The notes under the pieces: model-generated
Told to the model about the DNA's origin: nothing
Database searches by the model: none
Seen by the model: only the letters and a program-made list of their open reading frames with translations
Program-made: the position numbers and the translations under genes
Part shown: in pieces, positions 43,640-55,289 of the stretch
How the letters are laid out: every line of letters begins with the position of its first letter
Numbering within the stretch: the first letter of the stretch is position 1
From: Microvelia longipes
Taxonomy: Eukaryota; Arthropoda; Insecta; Hemiptera; Veliidae
NCBI GenBank assembly: GCA_018340805.1
Contig: JACMZG010001913.1
Span: forward strand, 40,220,557-40,284,556
Length of the DNA: 64,000 nucleotides
Reading direction: 5' to 3'

Positions 43640-44753
43640 ATATAAATAAAATTCAAATGTCGCTACCGATGTTCCCTCTAAACTCGAGAACGACTGGACG
43701 AATTTTCACGAAAGTTTTTTACAAAATAATAGTGATTAGTTTATTTATTAGTGATGGGAAGGTTTGAGCCGAGTCTTAAGATGATTAGGGGCATCTAAAG
43801 TGGTCTACAGGGGCATCGAAATATTTAAAAAATCATAGCCTTTTTGGAGAGCATAAAATCATGCATGTGTCTAGAGCTATTATTTTTAGAGCAGTACATT
43901 TACAATATTTTGATGCTAAAAATTTGATTTTAGAGCTATAATAAGCTTCTTAGGGGAGTAAATAACTTTGAATAAAGTAATAATATAACTGACAATGGCC
44001 TCGGAATAAGTCTATAAAATTATGTCTATAAGTAACTTACGAACAGGAAATAATAATTGTACGAGTCTCAAAATCTTTAGGTGTAGTTAAAATAACTTTA
44101 AAGGACTCAGTTTTGTTTGTAAGTTTCATCATTTTACTGATTTTGTTAAAACTTGGTATACAGACTAATTTGTAGATGCACTGATTTACAGGCTATGTAG
44201 TGCTATAAGCAGACAAATGGGAATAGTTGTGCACAGGGGCATAAATTATTAGTTTACTTCATTTTATTACATTTAGTATAAAGACTATTTAGAGGGTGCA
44301 CTGATTTACTGGCTATGTAGTACTATAAGCAGATAAAAGAAAATTGTGGTGGACAGGGGCATAAGTTATTAGTTTACTTGATTTTGATTAGATTTAGTAT
44401 AGTATATTTAGAGGGTGGACTGATTACTGGCTATGTAGTACTATAAGCAGATAAAAGAAAATTGTGGTGGACAGGGGCATAAGTTATTAGTTTACTTGAT
44501 TTTGATTAGATTAGTATAGTATATTTTAGAGGGTGGACTGATATACTGGCTCTGTAGTACTATAAGCAATAAAAGAAAATTGTGGTGCACAGGGGCATAA
44601 GTTATTAGTTTACTTGATTTTGATTAGATTTAGTATAGTATATTTAGAGGGGACTGATTCACTGGCTCTGTAGTACTATAAGCAGATATAAGAAATTGTA
44701 TAAAAATTATTTACTTCTTTAACACCCGTGCGAAGCACGGGTATCCCTGCTAG
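43640..44753 (+). mobile_element. Helitron unit 3
   Basis: Five 119-bp units (about 44,165-44,690). A short local difference at 43,725-43,750 (AATAGTGATTAGTTTATTTA in place of TTAATCCACAG) marks this unit. It ends with hairpin and CTAG at 44,753. The spacer from 42,249 to 43,639 is the second spacer copy. Confidence 0.85.
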
Positions 44754-46145
44754 TTATAAATACAATGTAATATGTTATAAAAATATTACATATTAAAAAA
44801 TATATAAGTATACTTTAAAAAAAATATAAACAAAAATTTTATTAACTTAATTTTCTCTCGCAATCATGTTCAAACTTGAATAATTATCGATATGAACTCA
44901 GGTCGGCTATCTGCCTTGTATTTGACACTTGTCCTCCGCTCTTCATCTGATACATTTTAAAAATTTATTTTATGTAGGGTTTCATCAGTCAAAATTTATC
45001 AATTTACCACTTAGTGAAATGACCCAACATTTAACTGGCAGAATAGTTATTTATAATTAAGTCTACCACGCAGAATGTAGTAAAAAGTCTCGTAAGTCAA
45101 AAATTGGTCACATTGGTAGCACATTTTGCGCAAGGTCTGCCGGCCCAAATGACTTATCATCTAACTAGCACACATGGTGTAATAAACTTTTCATATTTAA
45201 CAGAAATAATTATAAATGTTTTAGTTGGGACCTCTTCACTCAAAAATTAGTTTTTTGGTAATTTAAAGGTACGTCTGCTGCCCAAATGACCAGATTTTAA
45301 GCTAGTAGAATAGTTTTTATTTGCTGTATAACTAAATATATTAAGCAGAATACTTTAAATTATCTTTTATGCTAGGACTAATTATTTATAATTTGTCACT
45401 TTGGCATCATATTTTTCACAAGGTCTGCCGGCTAAATGACTTATACTTCCAGACATGGTGCTACTTATTATTTATATGCAACAATATTGATTTCCATAAT
45501 TTTCATTTTGGGACTTTAACAGGCAAAATCGTGCTACTTTTCGGTGAAAACCGGACTTTATCTGCTGGGACACTGACCCATATCTACGGTGACAGATTAT
45601 GATTTATGGTCTAAGTACCATAGACAAAGTTGATTTAGAGTGTTTTCATAGTGGGCCTTTTTGGGTCAAAATCTGGTACTTTTACTTCAAATTTTAGTTC
45701 CGGTCTTCCAGATAAATGGGTTCTACCCGAAGCGGCAAATGTTTTTCATTTAGGTTAACTAAGCAGAATGACCCTAGCAAAACATTGATCTGGGACTCTT
45801 CTGTCAAAATCGTATGTATTTACAAGGAACTTTGACAACGTCTGCAAGACGAACTGCCAAGTAATAAGATGGCAGTTTACCGAGTCTATAATATATAGGC
45901 GTAGCAGCCTCATATACTTAAAAATCATACAGGGACTCCTCAGTCAAAATTTTGGGACAATTTGAACTTGCTCTGCCAAGAAAGAGCCCAATTCATAAAG
46001 TGGGAGGCTAACTGCATTAAAACATGCACACTAAGCAGAATTGAATTGTAAGGGTTTTACTGTGGGACTCATCAGTCAATATTTCATAATTTTGGTCACC
46101 ATGAAATTGCTATTGCTAGTTATAGCAATATAATATATAATATTT

Positions 46146-46800
46146 ATATAAATAAAATTCAAATGTCGCTACCGATGTTCCCTCTAAACTCGAGAACGAC
46201 TGGACGAATTTCACGAAAGTTTTTTACAAAAAAATCCACAGTGATGGAAGGTTTGAGCCGAGTCTTAAGATGATTAGGGGCATCTAAAGTGGTCTACAGG
46301 GGCATCGAAATATTTAAAAAATCATAGCCTTTTTGGAGAGCATAAAATCATGCATGTCTAGAGCTATTATTTTAGAGCAGTACATTTACAATATTTTGAT
46401 GCTAAAATTTTGATTTTAGAGCTATAATAAGCTTCTTAGGGGAGTAAATAACTTTGAATAAAGTAATAAATATAACTGACAATGGCCTCGGAATAAGTCT
46501 ATAAAATTATGTCCATAAGTAACTTACGAACAGGAAACAATAATTGTACGAGTCTCAAAATCTTTAGGTGTAGTTAAAATAACTTTAAAGGACTTCAGTT
46601 TTGTTTGTAAGTTTCATCATTTTACTGATTTTGTTAAAACTTGGTACAGACTAATTTGTAGATGCACTGATTTACAGGCTATGTAGTGCTATAAGCAGAC
46701 AAATGGGAATAGTTGTGCACAGGGGCATAAATTATTAGTTTACTTCATTTTGATTACATTTAGTATAAAGACTATTTAGAGGGTGCACTGATTTACTGGC
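46146..46800 (+). mobile_element. Helitron unit 4, truncated
   Basis: Runs from the common 5' text through the first 119-bp unit, then stops abruptly at ACTGATTTACTGGC / CTGAGTCC. No 3' hairpin. This is the right border of the array. Confidence 0.85.
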
Positions 46801-46944
46801 CTGAGTCCAACACTGTTGACAGACCGCTGTCTTCGTGCGTAAATGCATTTCTCTCTCTTTTTGGCTAGTATTTTCTCCGCAAGAAAAATGTTGCCAATAA
46901 AAAAAAACTTAAGGACAAATTAAGCGAGTTTGAAGTAATAATAA

Positions 46945-47165
46945 TGATAATGTCCGTTTTAGTGCCTTTCGGCCCTTATTTGCCCTGCGGGAACCTCCTC
47001 GGGTGGGTCACATCTACTATGCTTAAAGTAAAGCTAAAGTTGGCGAAATCTTTTTACATCAAATTCTATTCATAAAAACTGAGAGCATAGTCCGGGCTCT
47101 GAACCCCGGACCTCCGGTGCCGAAGTCCAGTACTATACGACCGCAGCTACGGAGGCAGATGAGTA
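46945..47165 (-). repeat. tRNA-derived SINE (minus strand)
   Basis: On the minus strand the head is CCTCCGTAGCTGCGGTCGTA (box A-like) and GGAGGTCCGGGGTTCAGAGC (box B). The body ends with the plus-strand core CCGTTTTAGTGCCTTTCGGC and CCCTGCGGGAACCTCCTC, shared with 25,055-25,265. This is the better-preserved copy. Confidence 0.68.
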
Positions 47166-47194
47166 AGGAGATGAGTTTGAAGTAAGCAGGAAAT

Positions 47195-47218
47195 ATACCG
47201 TGGTACCCCGTACCAATT
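47195..47218 (+). repeat. R5S repeat 3' end fragment
   Basis: GTGGTACCCCGTACCAATTT matches the end of R5S copies; the 5S-like part is absent. Confidence 0.45.
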
Positions 47219-48250
47219 TTTAAATGTAAGGTCTAAAATTAAAATCTTTTAGCTAATTTTAATTAGAAAATTACAGACATGAGGTTGTTGGATGTGGAGA
47301 GGTAATGGTGGGGTCGATTACAAAATATGTTGTATATATGTTAACATTAATATGTTGATGTTGAGGGTTTAGTAAAATATGTAGCTATTACAAGGCTTTC
47401 ATGCCCTATTGTTTAAAACTTAATAGAAAAACTTAAAAGAATGAGCTTGTATGTATGAATTTAGTGTGTAGCTAATTAAAAATACTTGCTAATAAATGGT
47501 TTATTGTGGTTACAAAAATTCAACATGTTTAGAAAGCAAAGTTTTATTATAATTAGTTTGAAAGTTTTTCGCAAGAAAAATTTATTTAAAGTATCACTTT
47601 AATAAAATACAATTTCTTAAATGCAAAATAATCATAAAGTAAAACTAATTCGACGCTCCAATTTATATATAATAGTTCTAGATCATCTTGGAGGGAAGTT
47701 CTATTGTCACTTTTGAAACATTAATTTTATCGAGAAATAAGACATATTTGTTAAGTCTATGGTGCATTTAGCTCGATTGTGTGTACATGGGTGGATGTAC
47801 ATCTGTATATATTAATATGAATGTAAAAAGAAAAATTCCTTTATCGTCATTCAAATATTTTAAACTGTTAATACATAGCATCGTAAATAATTAATTTTAT
47901 TTGCTTCGATCTATTTATCAGTGAGGAAACGATATAGATTCAATAATATTTAAATGAAATTGAGTATGTCCATGTGGCAAAATAGTATTATTATTATTAT
48001 TGGTCCATTTCTGCATGTTTTAATTGTCAAGATGATGATAGTAATAATTAAAAATAATAATCAAGTATAGTTTAGTGTTTATGTTATTTATTTGTTGCTT
48101 ACGAGTAATTTATGTTAGTTTTAATAATATAAGAGTTATATATTTAAATAATTACTAATTAGGTTAAGTTTTTAGGATGTACCATCCAATCTCCCTTTTG
48201 AAGAAAACACCTCGGCTAATTGCCGACTTTGCATGTAAGTTGCCAAGTAA
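47219..48250. other. AT-rich stretch downstream of the kinase gene
   Basis: No gene or repeat landmark was found. Confidence 0.35.
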
Positions 48251-48267
48251 AAAATTTAATGCAAATA

Positions 48268-48472
48268 AATGCTTTATTATTTATTTATATGTCTTAAAGC
48301 ACTGTTTGTTTTTTTGATGGGTGTCCATTAGGTTTTTATCACTTATCTCATCATACATTTTAATTTTTTTTATATTCAGCGATTATTAAAAAAAAAATCT
48401 GATTGGTTGCAGGTTTCTCGAAGAAAATTATTTTTGAATTGTTGCAAGTTTTAAACTTAAATTTTGCACCAT
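48268..48472 (-). terminator. EcKL 3' UTR with polyadenylation signals
   Basis: Two minus-strand AATAAA hexamers (48,280-48,285 and 48,273-48,278) lie about 190-200 bases after the stop codon, followed by T-rich sequence on the minus strand. Confidence 0.5.
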
Positions 48473-49696
48473 TTACTTTAAAATTCCTCTTCGTTTATAA
48501 TACTCCAATAAAGAAATGAGTAAGTTCCGGAGTGTTTCCTGAGTGTACACGACGGCAAACGGTACGTAATTTTTCTTTTCCTCGGGGCTCAAATGTTCCG
48601 GAGGTATGAACTGAATTGGTTCTTCGCACATTGGTACGGGTAAAAAGTTGAGAGTTGTAAACAAGCCAAAGAACTCAGTTTCTGTCATTACTCGTTTAAA
48701 CTTGTCGCCATCAACTAAATCGTCGCACCCAATGTCGTTCAAAGTCGAATTCAACGATTTAACATAACAATCAATAATTTTGTCCAGCATTTTTTCGTCA
48801 TTTCGAACTTCAGGCTTAATCGAAGTACAAATAAAAAAGTGTAAATCGTAGCTAGGTATTCCTAATCTAATCAATTGAAAATCGATAATTTGAGTATCGA
48901 TTTTATTGTCGTCATTAAAAAGCATATTAGTCGTCCAAAAATCGCTGTGCATCAAACACTTGAAGTCATCTTTCTCAAAACAATTTATAACTTTATCCCA
49001 TGATGTTAGCTTAAGTCGATTAATTATATCGTGATACTTATCGATTCCTGCTTTATTCAAACAATCGATTATGTAATCGTAATGCTTGAAGTTGAGATAA
49101 ACTTTTTCTCTATTTTCAGAAACAAATAGAGTATTTTTCATTGCTATATCAGGTAGTTTATTATTTAAGTATAAGAAATGCGTCACAGCGTGTATTTTTG
49201 CCAACGCTGTCACAGCGGCTTTACAGCAATCGAAATCAAGCATTTTCTTTCGATCAAAAACTTTATATCCAGACATGCTCAAATCTTCTAACAACAAAAA
49301 ATCATCAAATTTAGCGTAACATTTAGGTGAAACGTTAATATTTAATTTTTCAAACTCCGGTTGTACTTCCATGTACCAAGCATTTTCTTTTTCGTACCCT
49401 TTGACCAAATTAACAAATTCTAATGCACCCTCAGTTAAAATGTATTTGATAATAAAAGATTTTACGATTTCTCTAGATTTTGCAGCACCAACAGATTTCA
49501 CACTTTCACCATACTCGTCTCTTTCACCAATGAAAGTAACACTCACTCTCGATATTTCACTTAAATTGTTATCACCTGCAGTAGAGCCTGAATTTGTATT
49601 AACACTTTTAATTTTAACATTTTTATAATTTTTGCTCAAAATATTAACAAGAACTTCGTTCGTCAAAATTTTTGATAATTTATTATTATCAGGCAT
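48473..49696 (-). CDS. EcKL/CHK-like kinase (ecdysteroid-kinase-like family), intronless
   Basis: Members phosphorylate small molecules; characterised ones act on ecdysteroids (22-kinase) and others are linked to detoxification, so substrate is unknown here. The 407-residue frame is full length for the family. In order: N-terminal GDNNLSEISRVSV (41-53), ATP-lobe Lys in SFIIKYIL (K84), LLEDLS hinge-type segment (135-140), AKIHA (166-170), catalytic loop HSDFWTTN (250-257; family usually HGD, here HSD, with His, Asp and Asn kept), the DFG-equivalent IDFQ (271-274), and SYDLHFF (282-288). No signal peptide or membrane segment, so cytosolic. The start Met fits the family N-terminus. No introns interrupt it; a retrocopy or a naturally intronless family member are both possible. 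It probably sits in an intron of the octopamine receptor gene on the same strand. The antisense frame at 49,371-49,628 is a shadow. Confidence 0.93.
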   Translation of the reverse strand: MPDNNKLSKILTNEVLVNILSKNYKNVKIKSVNTNSGSTAGDNNLSEISRVSVTFIGERDEYGESVKSVGAAKSREIVKSFIIKYILTEGALEFVNLVKGYEKENAWYMEVQPEFEKLNINVSPKCYAKFDDFLLLEDLSMSGYKVFDRKKMLDFDCCKAAVTALAKIHAVTHFLYLNNKLPDIAMKNTLFVSENREKVYLNFKHYDYIIDCLNKAGIDKYHDIINRLKLTSWDKVINCFEKDDFKCLMHSDFWTTNMLFNDDNKIDTQIIDFQLIRLGIPSYDLHFFICTSIKPEVRNDEKMLDKIIDCYVKSLNSTLNDIGCDDLVDGDKFKRVMTETEFFGLFTTLNFLPVPMCEEPIQFIPPEHLSPEEKKNYVPFAVVYTQETLRNLLISLLEYYKRRGILK

Positions 49697-49760
49697 GACT
49701 TGACAAATACTATAACTACAATTACTATTACTATACTATATATTTTTTTTAAATTACGTT
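49697..49760 (-). promoter_or_regulatory. Putative EcKL proximal promoter
   Basis: On the minus strand AATATATAGTATAG lies about 40 bases before the ATG and could serve as a TATA box, giving a very short leader. An upstream non-coding exon is equally possible, so this is weak. Confidence 0.25.
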
Positions 49761-50560
49761 TTTTTTTAACTTTATATTCGTTTCAAAAAATAATAAAATG
49801 TTGATTAAATTAATAACAGTTTAAAATAAAATTAAATTGTTTTAAGATAAATTAAAAAAATACTAATAATTCTAAATAATAAAAAATATTCAGTTTAAAA
49901 AGCAGTTATAAAAGCAATAGTTAGACACTACATACAAAAATGTATTTAAAACTGTGTTATCAAACGGAGAGACATTGAACATAATCTTTAATTACATTAG
50001 ATACTTAAAAGATTTTTAAAATAATTAAATGCTAAAGGAACAGAATCTAGGTAAGATAAAAAGATACAAATATATTTTTAACAATAAAACAAACAACTAA
50101 ATTGAATTTTAAGAGAAAATGAATTAAAGATATATGAGTCCGGAGTATTTAAAATAGAATAAATTTTAAAATAAATATTTAAATGTAATCAAAATACAAG
50201 AAAAATAAACAGAAAATATATATTAAACTATTTTGTGTAAAAACTACGAGATCTCAATGTGTTACAGCTCTTTCTAAAACAGATGCCTTAAATTACATCA
50301 ACACTCAATGTCAAATTCATTGATATTCTAACCTGACACAAATAGAAACGAAAATTGATTGCTACTACTAAGAGGAAGGTTAACAGACAGTTCAAGTAGT
50401 AAATTACTAACTTTAATCACTTTCTTATCATTTATTTACCTTCTCAGCTCGTTTATACTTCTTTAAATATCTTTATTTGAGATAATTTAAAACATGGAAT
50501 TATTTATTTTAACACCGAAAGATCAACTGTTTAAGAGAAGACAATTTAATTGAAATTTTA
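49761..50560. other. AT-rich stretch upstream of the kinase gene
   Basis: Very A/T-rich, without gene or repeat landmarks. Confidence 0.4.
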
Positions 50561-50571
50561 AGAGTTTATAC

Positions 50572-51246
50572 TAAAGTGATGTAGAAATTCATACTGTAGG
50601 GGTGGGGGCGCGGGACACAGTGGTCTAACTCCCCCGGTTTTTGCTGCTTTAGATGGACCTGCCCTGAGTTCACCCTTTCCGCTAGTGGCGGGTCAGTTGA
50701 CCTTGTCCCATATATATAAATAATTATTTCTTCAATTCTAAGGTTAAAATTATTTAAAGGGTCTTTAACAATGTTAAAAATTGTATTAATTAATTTTAAA
50801 GGTATAATTTTCATAAAATGTTATAAAAATATAACGCCGTGTTAATTTTAATAGACCTGATATCGTGATAACCATGATTTGTAGAAATAACAAACATCAA
50901 ACCGGTAAATTATAAATTTAATTTACGTCTTTGTTGTCTCATTATAACACACCTTTCGTAACACACGTTATCCTATTTTCTAAAAAAATTATCTTATAAA
51001 CTACTAAAAAAAGAAAAAGTCAATGAATAAGATAAAAATTGTCTTGTTTACATTTTTATAAACATAATAAAAGTATCGATTTCAAAACTGATAACAATAG
51101 TGATAAGGGGACAAGGTGAAAACTAGCGCTCGGTGCGGTAGTTGATGCAACTAATTCCTGTTTTTCTCGGAGACACCTAAACCAGGGAGTTAGACCACTG
51201 TGTCCCCCGCCCCGACCCAAACTGTATGAATTTCTACATCACTTTA
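50572..51246. mobile_element. HAT-M element copy 2
   Basis: 675 bp. Ends TAAAGTGATGTAGAAATTCA and (reversed) TTTCTACATCACTTTA. A perfect TSD, GTTTATAC, is at 50,564-50,571 and 51,247-51,254. TIRs are about 140 bp and GC-richer (GGGGGCGCGGGACACAGTGG). Interior GTCTTGTTTACATTTTTATA (51,041) matches copy 1 reversed. The 82-codon minus frame at its left end is TIR sequence. Confidence 0.88.
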
Positions 51247-51254
51247 GTTTATAC

Positions 51255-53010
51255 AGTCGGAACCTAAGTTAGATAAGTGATAGGTTATTTGTACGATAAC
51301 TATAGATTTCGTCTGTCAACTCTATGTACTTCTATTACAATTTGATTATTAATTAAACTTATTAATGAACACTTTTGTTTTCTTATAATATGTTAATATC
51401 TCATATACATCTAGTAAATGTAACAGTCGAGTAATGTTAAGATTTCATAGTTATGTAACTCCACTAAATAATTTAAATTTGATAAGACAATATTTGCAGT
51501 GTTTTAATCTTTTCGTATTTTATCAAATGCAATGACGTGAAAACCAAAAATACTATAAATATTCGTTGATATAAACAAGATAAAAAAATGCAGAGGTCTG
51601 CATTCCGGGCGAATTTTCTTTTATGCGTGCTTCCATGCGTAGCAATCCATATTTGCATACATTTCCGGGCTATGCTTTATAGATTTTTCCAAGGTAATGC
51701 CCATTCTTAACTACCAAATTCCGAACCTGAAACCTGGTTTTGAGTATTTAAAAGTTAAAAGTTTAAGACAAATTATGATATATGCAAGAATTACTTTTTG
51801 AATACTTGGCATAAGAATAGCTTAAAAACTCTTTGCCAGAAACAAGTTATTAGACATGTGATTTTAGACTCGTTGTTTTGCGTAAAATTAGTTTAAGCAA
51901 CTTTAATACAACTTGTTGGTTTAAAGGGCTGGAAAAGCTTATAAGTTTTTTAAGCATGGAGTACTTACAAAAAGCGTTAGAATTAAGAATACATAATATC
52001 TATTGTCATATAATACAAGTACATAATGTAAACGTTTTGGTTCCAAAGACATTACTGGGAAAACGTGAGGCCAGAAATTCTACCAGGAACAGAAAAACTT
52101 ACAGTTTTCTTTTAAATTTACTTGGTAATCACTCGCTCAACGAAGGAAACTCTACCCCTCAACGGATGAGAATCTACCGCTTGATGGATGAGAATCTACT
52201 GATTTAACACGTATACTTCAGTCGGAATCTAGGTTTCGGTTGTTAATGCTGATATATTACTTTCGCTGTAAAAAAGGAAAACTAAAACTCAGTTATTAAA
52301 TGACGTCATTGTTTGACATAACAGAGTATTGCGGGATAAGCATATTAGAAATATATCAGTGCTGTTTCGACCTCTTGAAGTATCATAGAGATGCATTCCT
52401 GAACAGGGAATTCTTATGTTTATTTCTCTCTTTAGTTCTTTGAAATCTCATAGAACTGGTTATATTGCATCAAAACAATGTATTTGTTAAAAATAAAACC
52501 TTACACCAGAAAATACCGATTGTTTAAAACTTTAAAATCTCTGATATCTCTAATATCAAACTGATGTGACATATATTGGAAATAAAACTTCATTATCTCT
52601 GATACATGAAACTGATATCACGGGATATTGGAAAGTATTATTAACTTCTCAACAAGTAACAAAAGCAGTGTCGTATATCTTGTAATATGATTTTATAAGA
52701 ATTTATTTATATTACCTTATATTAATGTATTTTGAGGACTTAAAACTCAAGTAAATAGTTTTTCCGATAATCCTTGAAAGATAATACTTGATAACTGATC
52801 GAAATATCTCGCGCAAGTACAAGAAACAAATCAAAGAATATATGATGCTAGAGAATAAAACACTAGTATAATATTATTTGTTCATACGTTTATTTCTCTC
52901 TTATCAAAAGGGGATACTCCAAGTTTAATAGAATTAAGGTGATTTAATGAGTCTATGCATCAGAGATGCATAAACGCAATGCATAAGAAAAAATAGAAAA
53001 GATTAAGCAA
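51255..53010. other. AT-rich stretch with one repeat fragment
   Basis: 51,590-51,680 resembles a subunit of the large foldback at 61.6-62.3 kb (GTCTGCATTCCGGGCGAATT, then GCGTGCTTCC). A TGACGTCA is at 52,301. The 109-codon frame at 51,878-52,207 has no recognised domain, and I do not call it a gene. Confidence 0.45.
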
Positions 53011-53029
53011 CAAGTTGTGGCGCTACTGC

Positions 53030-53275
53030 TCACGTTACGGTAGCTCGGAACTTTTCTTAATTACATCGGATTCGCTACGCTCATCCTCCCTGCTTCAAAC
53101 TCGCTTCGCTCGTCCTCAGAAATACAGTTCACCAAATTTATTCTGCAACATGACATTAGACTCGTTTCGCTCGTGTTTAGATAGTAAATGCATCCGTATC
53201 ATTCTCAGCGGTCACCCATACAGCACTGACCACGCTCAATGCTCCTAAGTTTTTGATTCAACAAAGATCATGATA
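53030..53275 (-). repeat. R5S repeat, minus-strand copy
   Basis: Reading the plus strand: TAGCTCGGAACTTTTC (tail), TCGCTTCGCTCGTCCTCAG (53,101), a duplicate-like GACTCGTTTCGCTCGTG (53,158), then AGCGGTCACCCATACAGCAC and TGACCACGCTCAATGCTCC, the complement of the 5S-like block. The head is replaced by the neighbouring (AT)n tract. The 77-codon plus frame here is part of the repeat. Confidence 0.65.
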
Positions 53276-53279
53276 TATA

Positions 53280-53301
53280 TAATAATAATAATAATACATA
53301 C

Positions 53302-53373
<72 letters not shown>

Positions 53374-53375
53374 CA
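53280..53375. repeat. (TAA)n-(AT)n microsatellite
   Basis: ATAATAATAATAAT followed by long (AT)n with two phase slips. Confidence 0.92.
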
Positions 53376-53484
53376 TAGAATATGAAATAATATTTTGACA
53401 GATATAAATGAAATATATACTTCTTTTAAAGATTTTTTCTAAAGTATGAGAGCCCCCAGTAGAAAACTAGAGCGGGGGCTCCGT

Positions 53485-53575
53485 CTCGTTCTCAATATTA
53501 TTAGTTTATATATTATATTTGTCGTATTGAAACAAAACTTAGTGTACTTATTGTGAGGGACCTTTCTTAAGCTTT
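53485..53575 (-). repeat. R5S head fragment
   Basis: TTGTCGTATTGAAACAAAAC then TTAGTGTACTTATTGTGAGG is the complement of the R5S head (compare 63,795-63,830). It may be the displaced head of the 53.0-kb copy, separated by the microsatellite and about 100 bp. A small GAGCCCCC/GGGGGCTC hairpin lies at 53,450-53,482. Confidence 0.5.
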
Positions 53576-53579
53576 GGCA

Positions 53580-54455
53580 TGCTTAGGTACTTCTCACATT
53601 ATAGTCCCTCTCTTCTAGATCATCTTAGTGTCAGGAAAGGTAAAGTTATAAATAATAACGAGATCAGCTTAATACATATATTCATACATTTTATATTAAA
53701 ATACGAAATTATGGAAAATACCTAAAAACATGATTCTAATACCGAGTCTGGACCTGTTCTGAAGTTGCACCACTCTCTTTCCCTTTCTCCCCATCTCGTC
53801 CCCACTTAGCACTTTATCCCTTCTTAATATATATCATTATAGATTTGTATATTAAGTAGAAATAGGATATCAGCAGTTTATTCAAGGATAATATATCATT
53901 GTATAGGTAAGTTGTTTATACTAAGTCATGTGACATCATTAATAATAAATTTGATCGTCACATTATTTATTAGGTACCTAATAAGTACCTAAATAGGTAC
54001 CTCATTTTTTATAAGTACCTAATTTCAACTCAATAAACCGACGTACACAAGCCATTTAATAAAAATTGAACTGATGCTGAAAAAGAGGAACTGAAACGGA
54101 GTTCGGACATGCTCCCAACCAGGTTCCCTTTACCACTGGAGCCATCTTATAAAAAATTAAACAGAAAAAAAAATTACCCCAGTGTTGCGTGCAAGATTAT
54201 ATCTTCAAAAGAAAGAAGATTATACACTCAAGGGTTAGTTTATTTATTTATTACAAAGAAAAAAACATTTCTCTACAGACGACAATCCATTGGAGGCAAA
54301 AAAAGAAAAATAATACGTATACATAAAAAAGAAACAACATAACAAATTTAGTAGTCTAAATTTGTAATATGAATAGTATATTAATGTCACAACTATTCTT
54401 GAACCATAATTATCAATTTTGGTAAATCAAAATTTGAAGTTAAACACCATATTAT
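53580..54455. other. Stretch without recognised gene
   Basis: TAGGTACCTAATAAGTACCTAAATAGGTACCT-type words at 53,971-54,020 form a small irregular repeat of TAGGTACCT. The frame at 54,109-54,342 has no domain. Confidence 0.35.
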
Positions 54456-54458
54456 AAT

Positions 54459-54623
54459 ATCAACACCAACAACGTCTTTCCCCTAAATTTAAACTTTATT
54501 TTGCATAGCCGGCTTTCGGCAATAATGCCATCCACAGTGCCGTGGTGAGATGCATTATTGCCGAAAGCCGGCTCTGCAAATAAAGTTTAAATTTAGGGGA
54601 AAGACGTTGTTGGTGTTGATATT
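54459..54623. repeat. Near-perfect hairpin, arms about 75 bp
   Basis: AATATCAACACCAACAACGT, then CTTTCCCCTAAATTTAAAC, then AGCCGGCTTTCGGCAATAAT are mirrored on the right with very few differences around a 16-nt CACAGTGCCGTGGTGA loop. It may be a small foldback transposon; a transcript would fold into a long hairpin. Confidence 0.82.
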
Positions 54624-55285
54624 ATTGAAAAAAATTCCACTGAAGTTACCATATTATATTTTGAAAAAAAAACAATTCGCTAAAGAAGTGGCTGTTATAG
54701 TGGCTGTTGAACCTCCAGCAAATACATTTATAAGTTAAATAGAGGTAAAACTTTAGTCAACAGCTCTTAAAATATAGATTAGTAAACTCAAGCTGACGTC
54801 CCCTTAAAACTATTCGAATAAAATTCAAATCATAAAAAGTAAAAAGAATTGTTTAAAAAAAACATCAATAACTCTCTCTTTAATTTTTGAGCTCTCAAGT
54901 ACGTTTTATCTTGCAACAAACACACTGTAATTGTTCCGAAAAAAACAAACAATACGAAATTGAAAACAATAGAAATAGAATATAACACGAACAGTCGGAC
55001 AACATAGATAGAATTGGATGGAAGAAACAGTACACATTTCTTCAACACCACTACAAACATTAATACTTTTTTTGTAAAATAAAAAGAGGTAGAAAAAAAA
55101 TCTGTCACATAATGAAATGTAATCTTTTTATCCTTAGAAGGAGTAAGTATAAATCTAAAATAATTATTTATGTTAATAGGCAGCAAAATGAATTCTATTC
55201 TGACAAGTTTTTTCATTTAGTTCCGAGCCGAATGCAAAGATTAACTAAACAAATTTACAGTAGAGACAAAGCCAAGGTTGGAAAA
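54624..55285. other. AT-rich stretch without recognised gene
   Basis: A 128-codon minus frame (54,830-55,216) is hydrophobic and A/T-driven without recognised domain; not called. Confidence 0.35.
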
Positions 55286-55289
55286 ACAA

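Larger units (their letters stand above)
38064..46800 (+). mobile_element. Tandem array of Helitron-containing units
   Basis: Head-to-tail units share the 5' text ATAAATAAAATTCAAATGTC (38,071; 40,567; 43,644; 46,150). Full units have the 3' hairpin ACCCGTGCGAAGCACGGGT followed by ATCCCTGCTAG (CTAG ends at 39,170; 42,248; 44,753). Periods are about 2,496, 3,077 and 2,506 bp. The fourth unit stops at 46,800 in mid-repeat. Only the first unit has the canonical Helitron TC start. Unit identity is very high, with scattered 1-3 bp indels. No Rep/helicase frame exists, so this is a non-autonomous Helitron captured in a satellite-like amplification. Confidence 0.88.

Noticed and set aside
39785..45602. 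A 77-codon frame conserved three times (39,785; 42,864; 45,369)
   Set aside because: It is copied by the tandem array. It lies in a subrepeat spacer without domain, and its preservation reflects recent duplication, not selection.
38064..46800. Three independent Helitron insertions
   Set aside because: The 1.4-kb spacers are also nearly identical, so the whole unit was duplicated.
51878..52207. 109-codon plus frame
   Set aside because: No splice or promoter context and no recognised motif; treated as chance.
54830..55216. 128-codon hydrophobic minus frame
   Set aside because: A/T-driven Phe/Leu/Ile content, no family features, and overlapped by an unrelated frame on the other strand.
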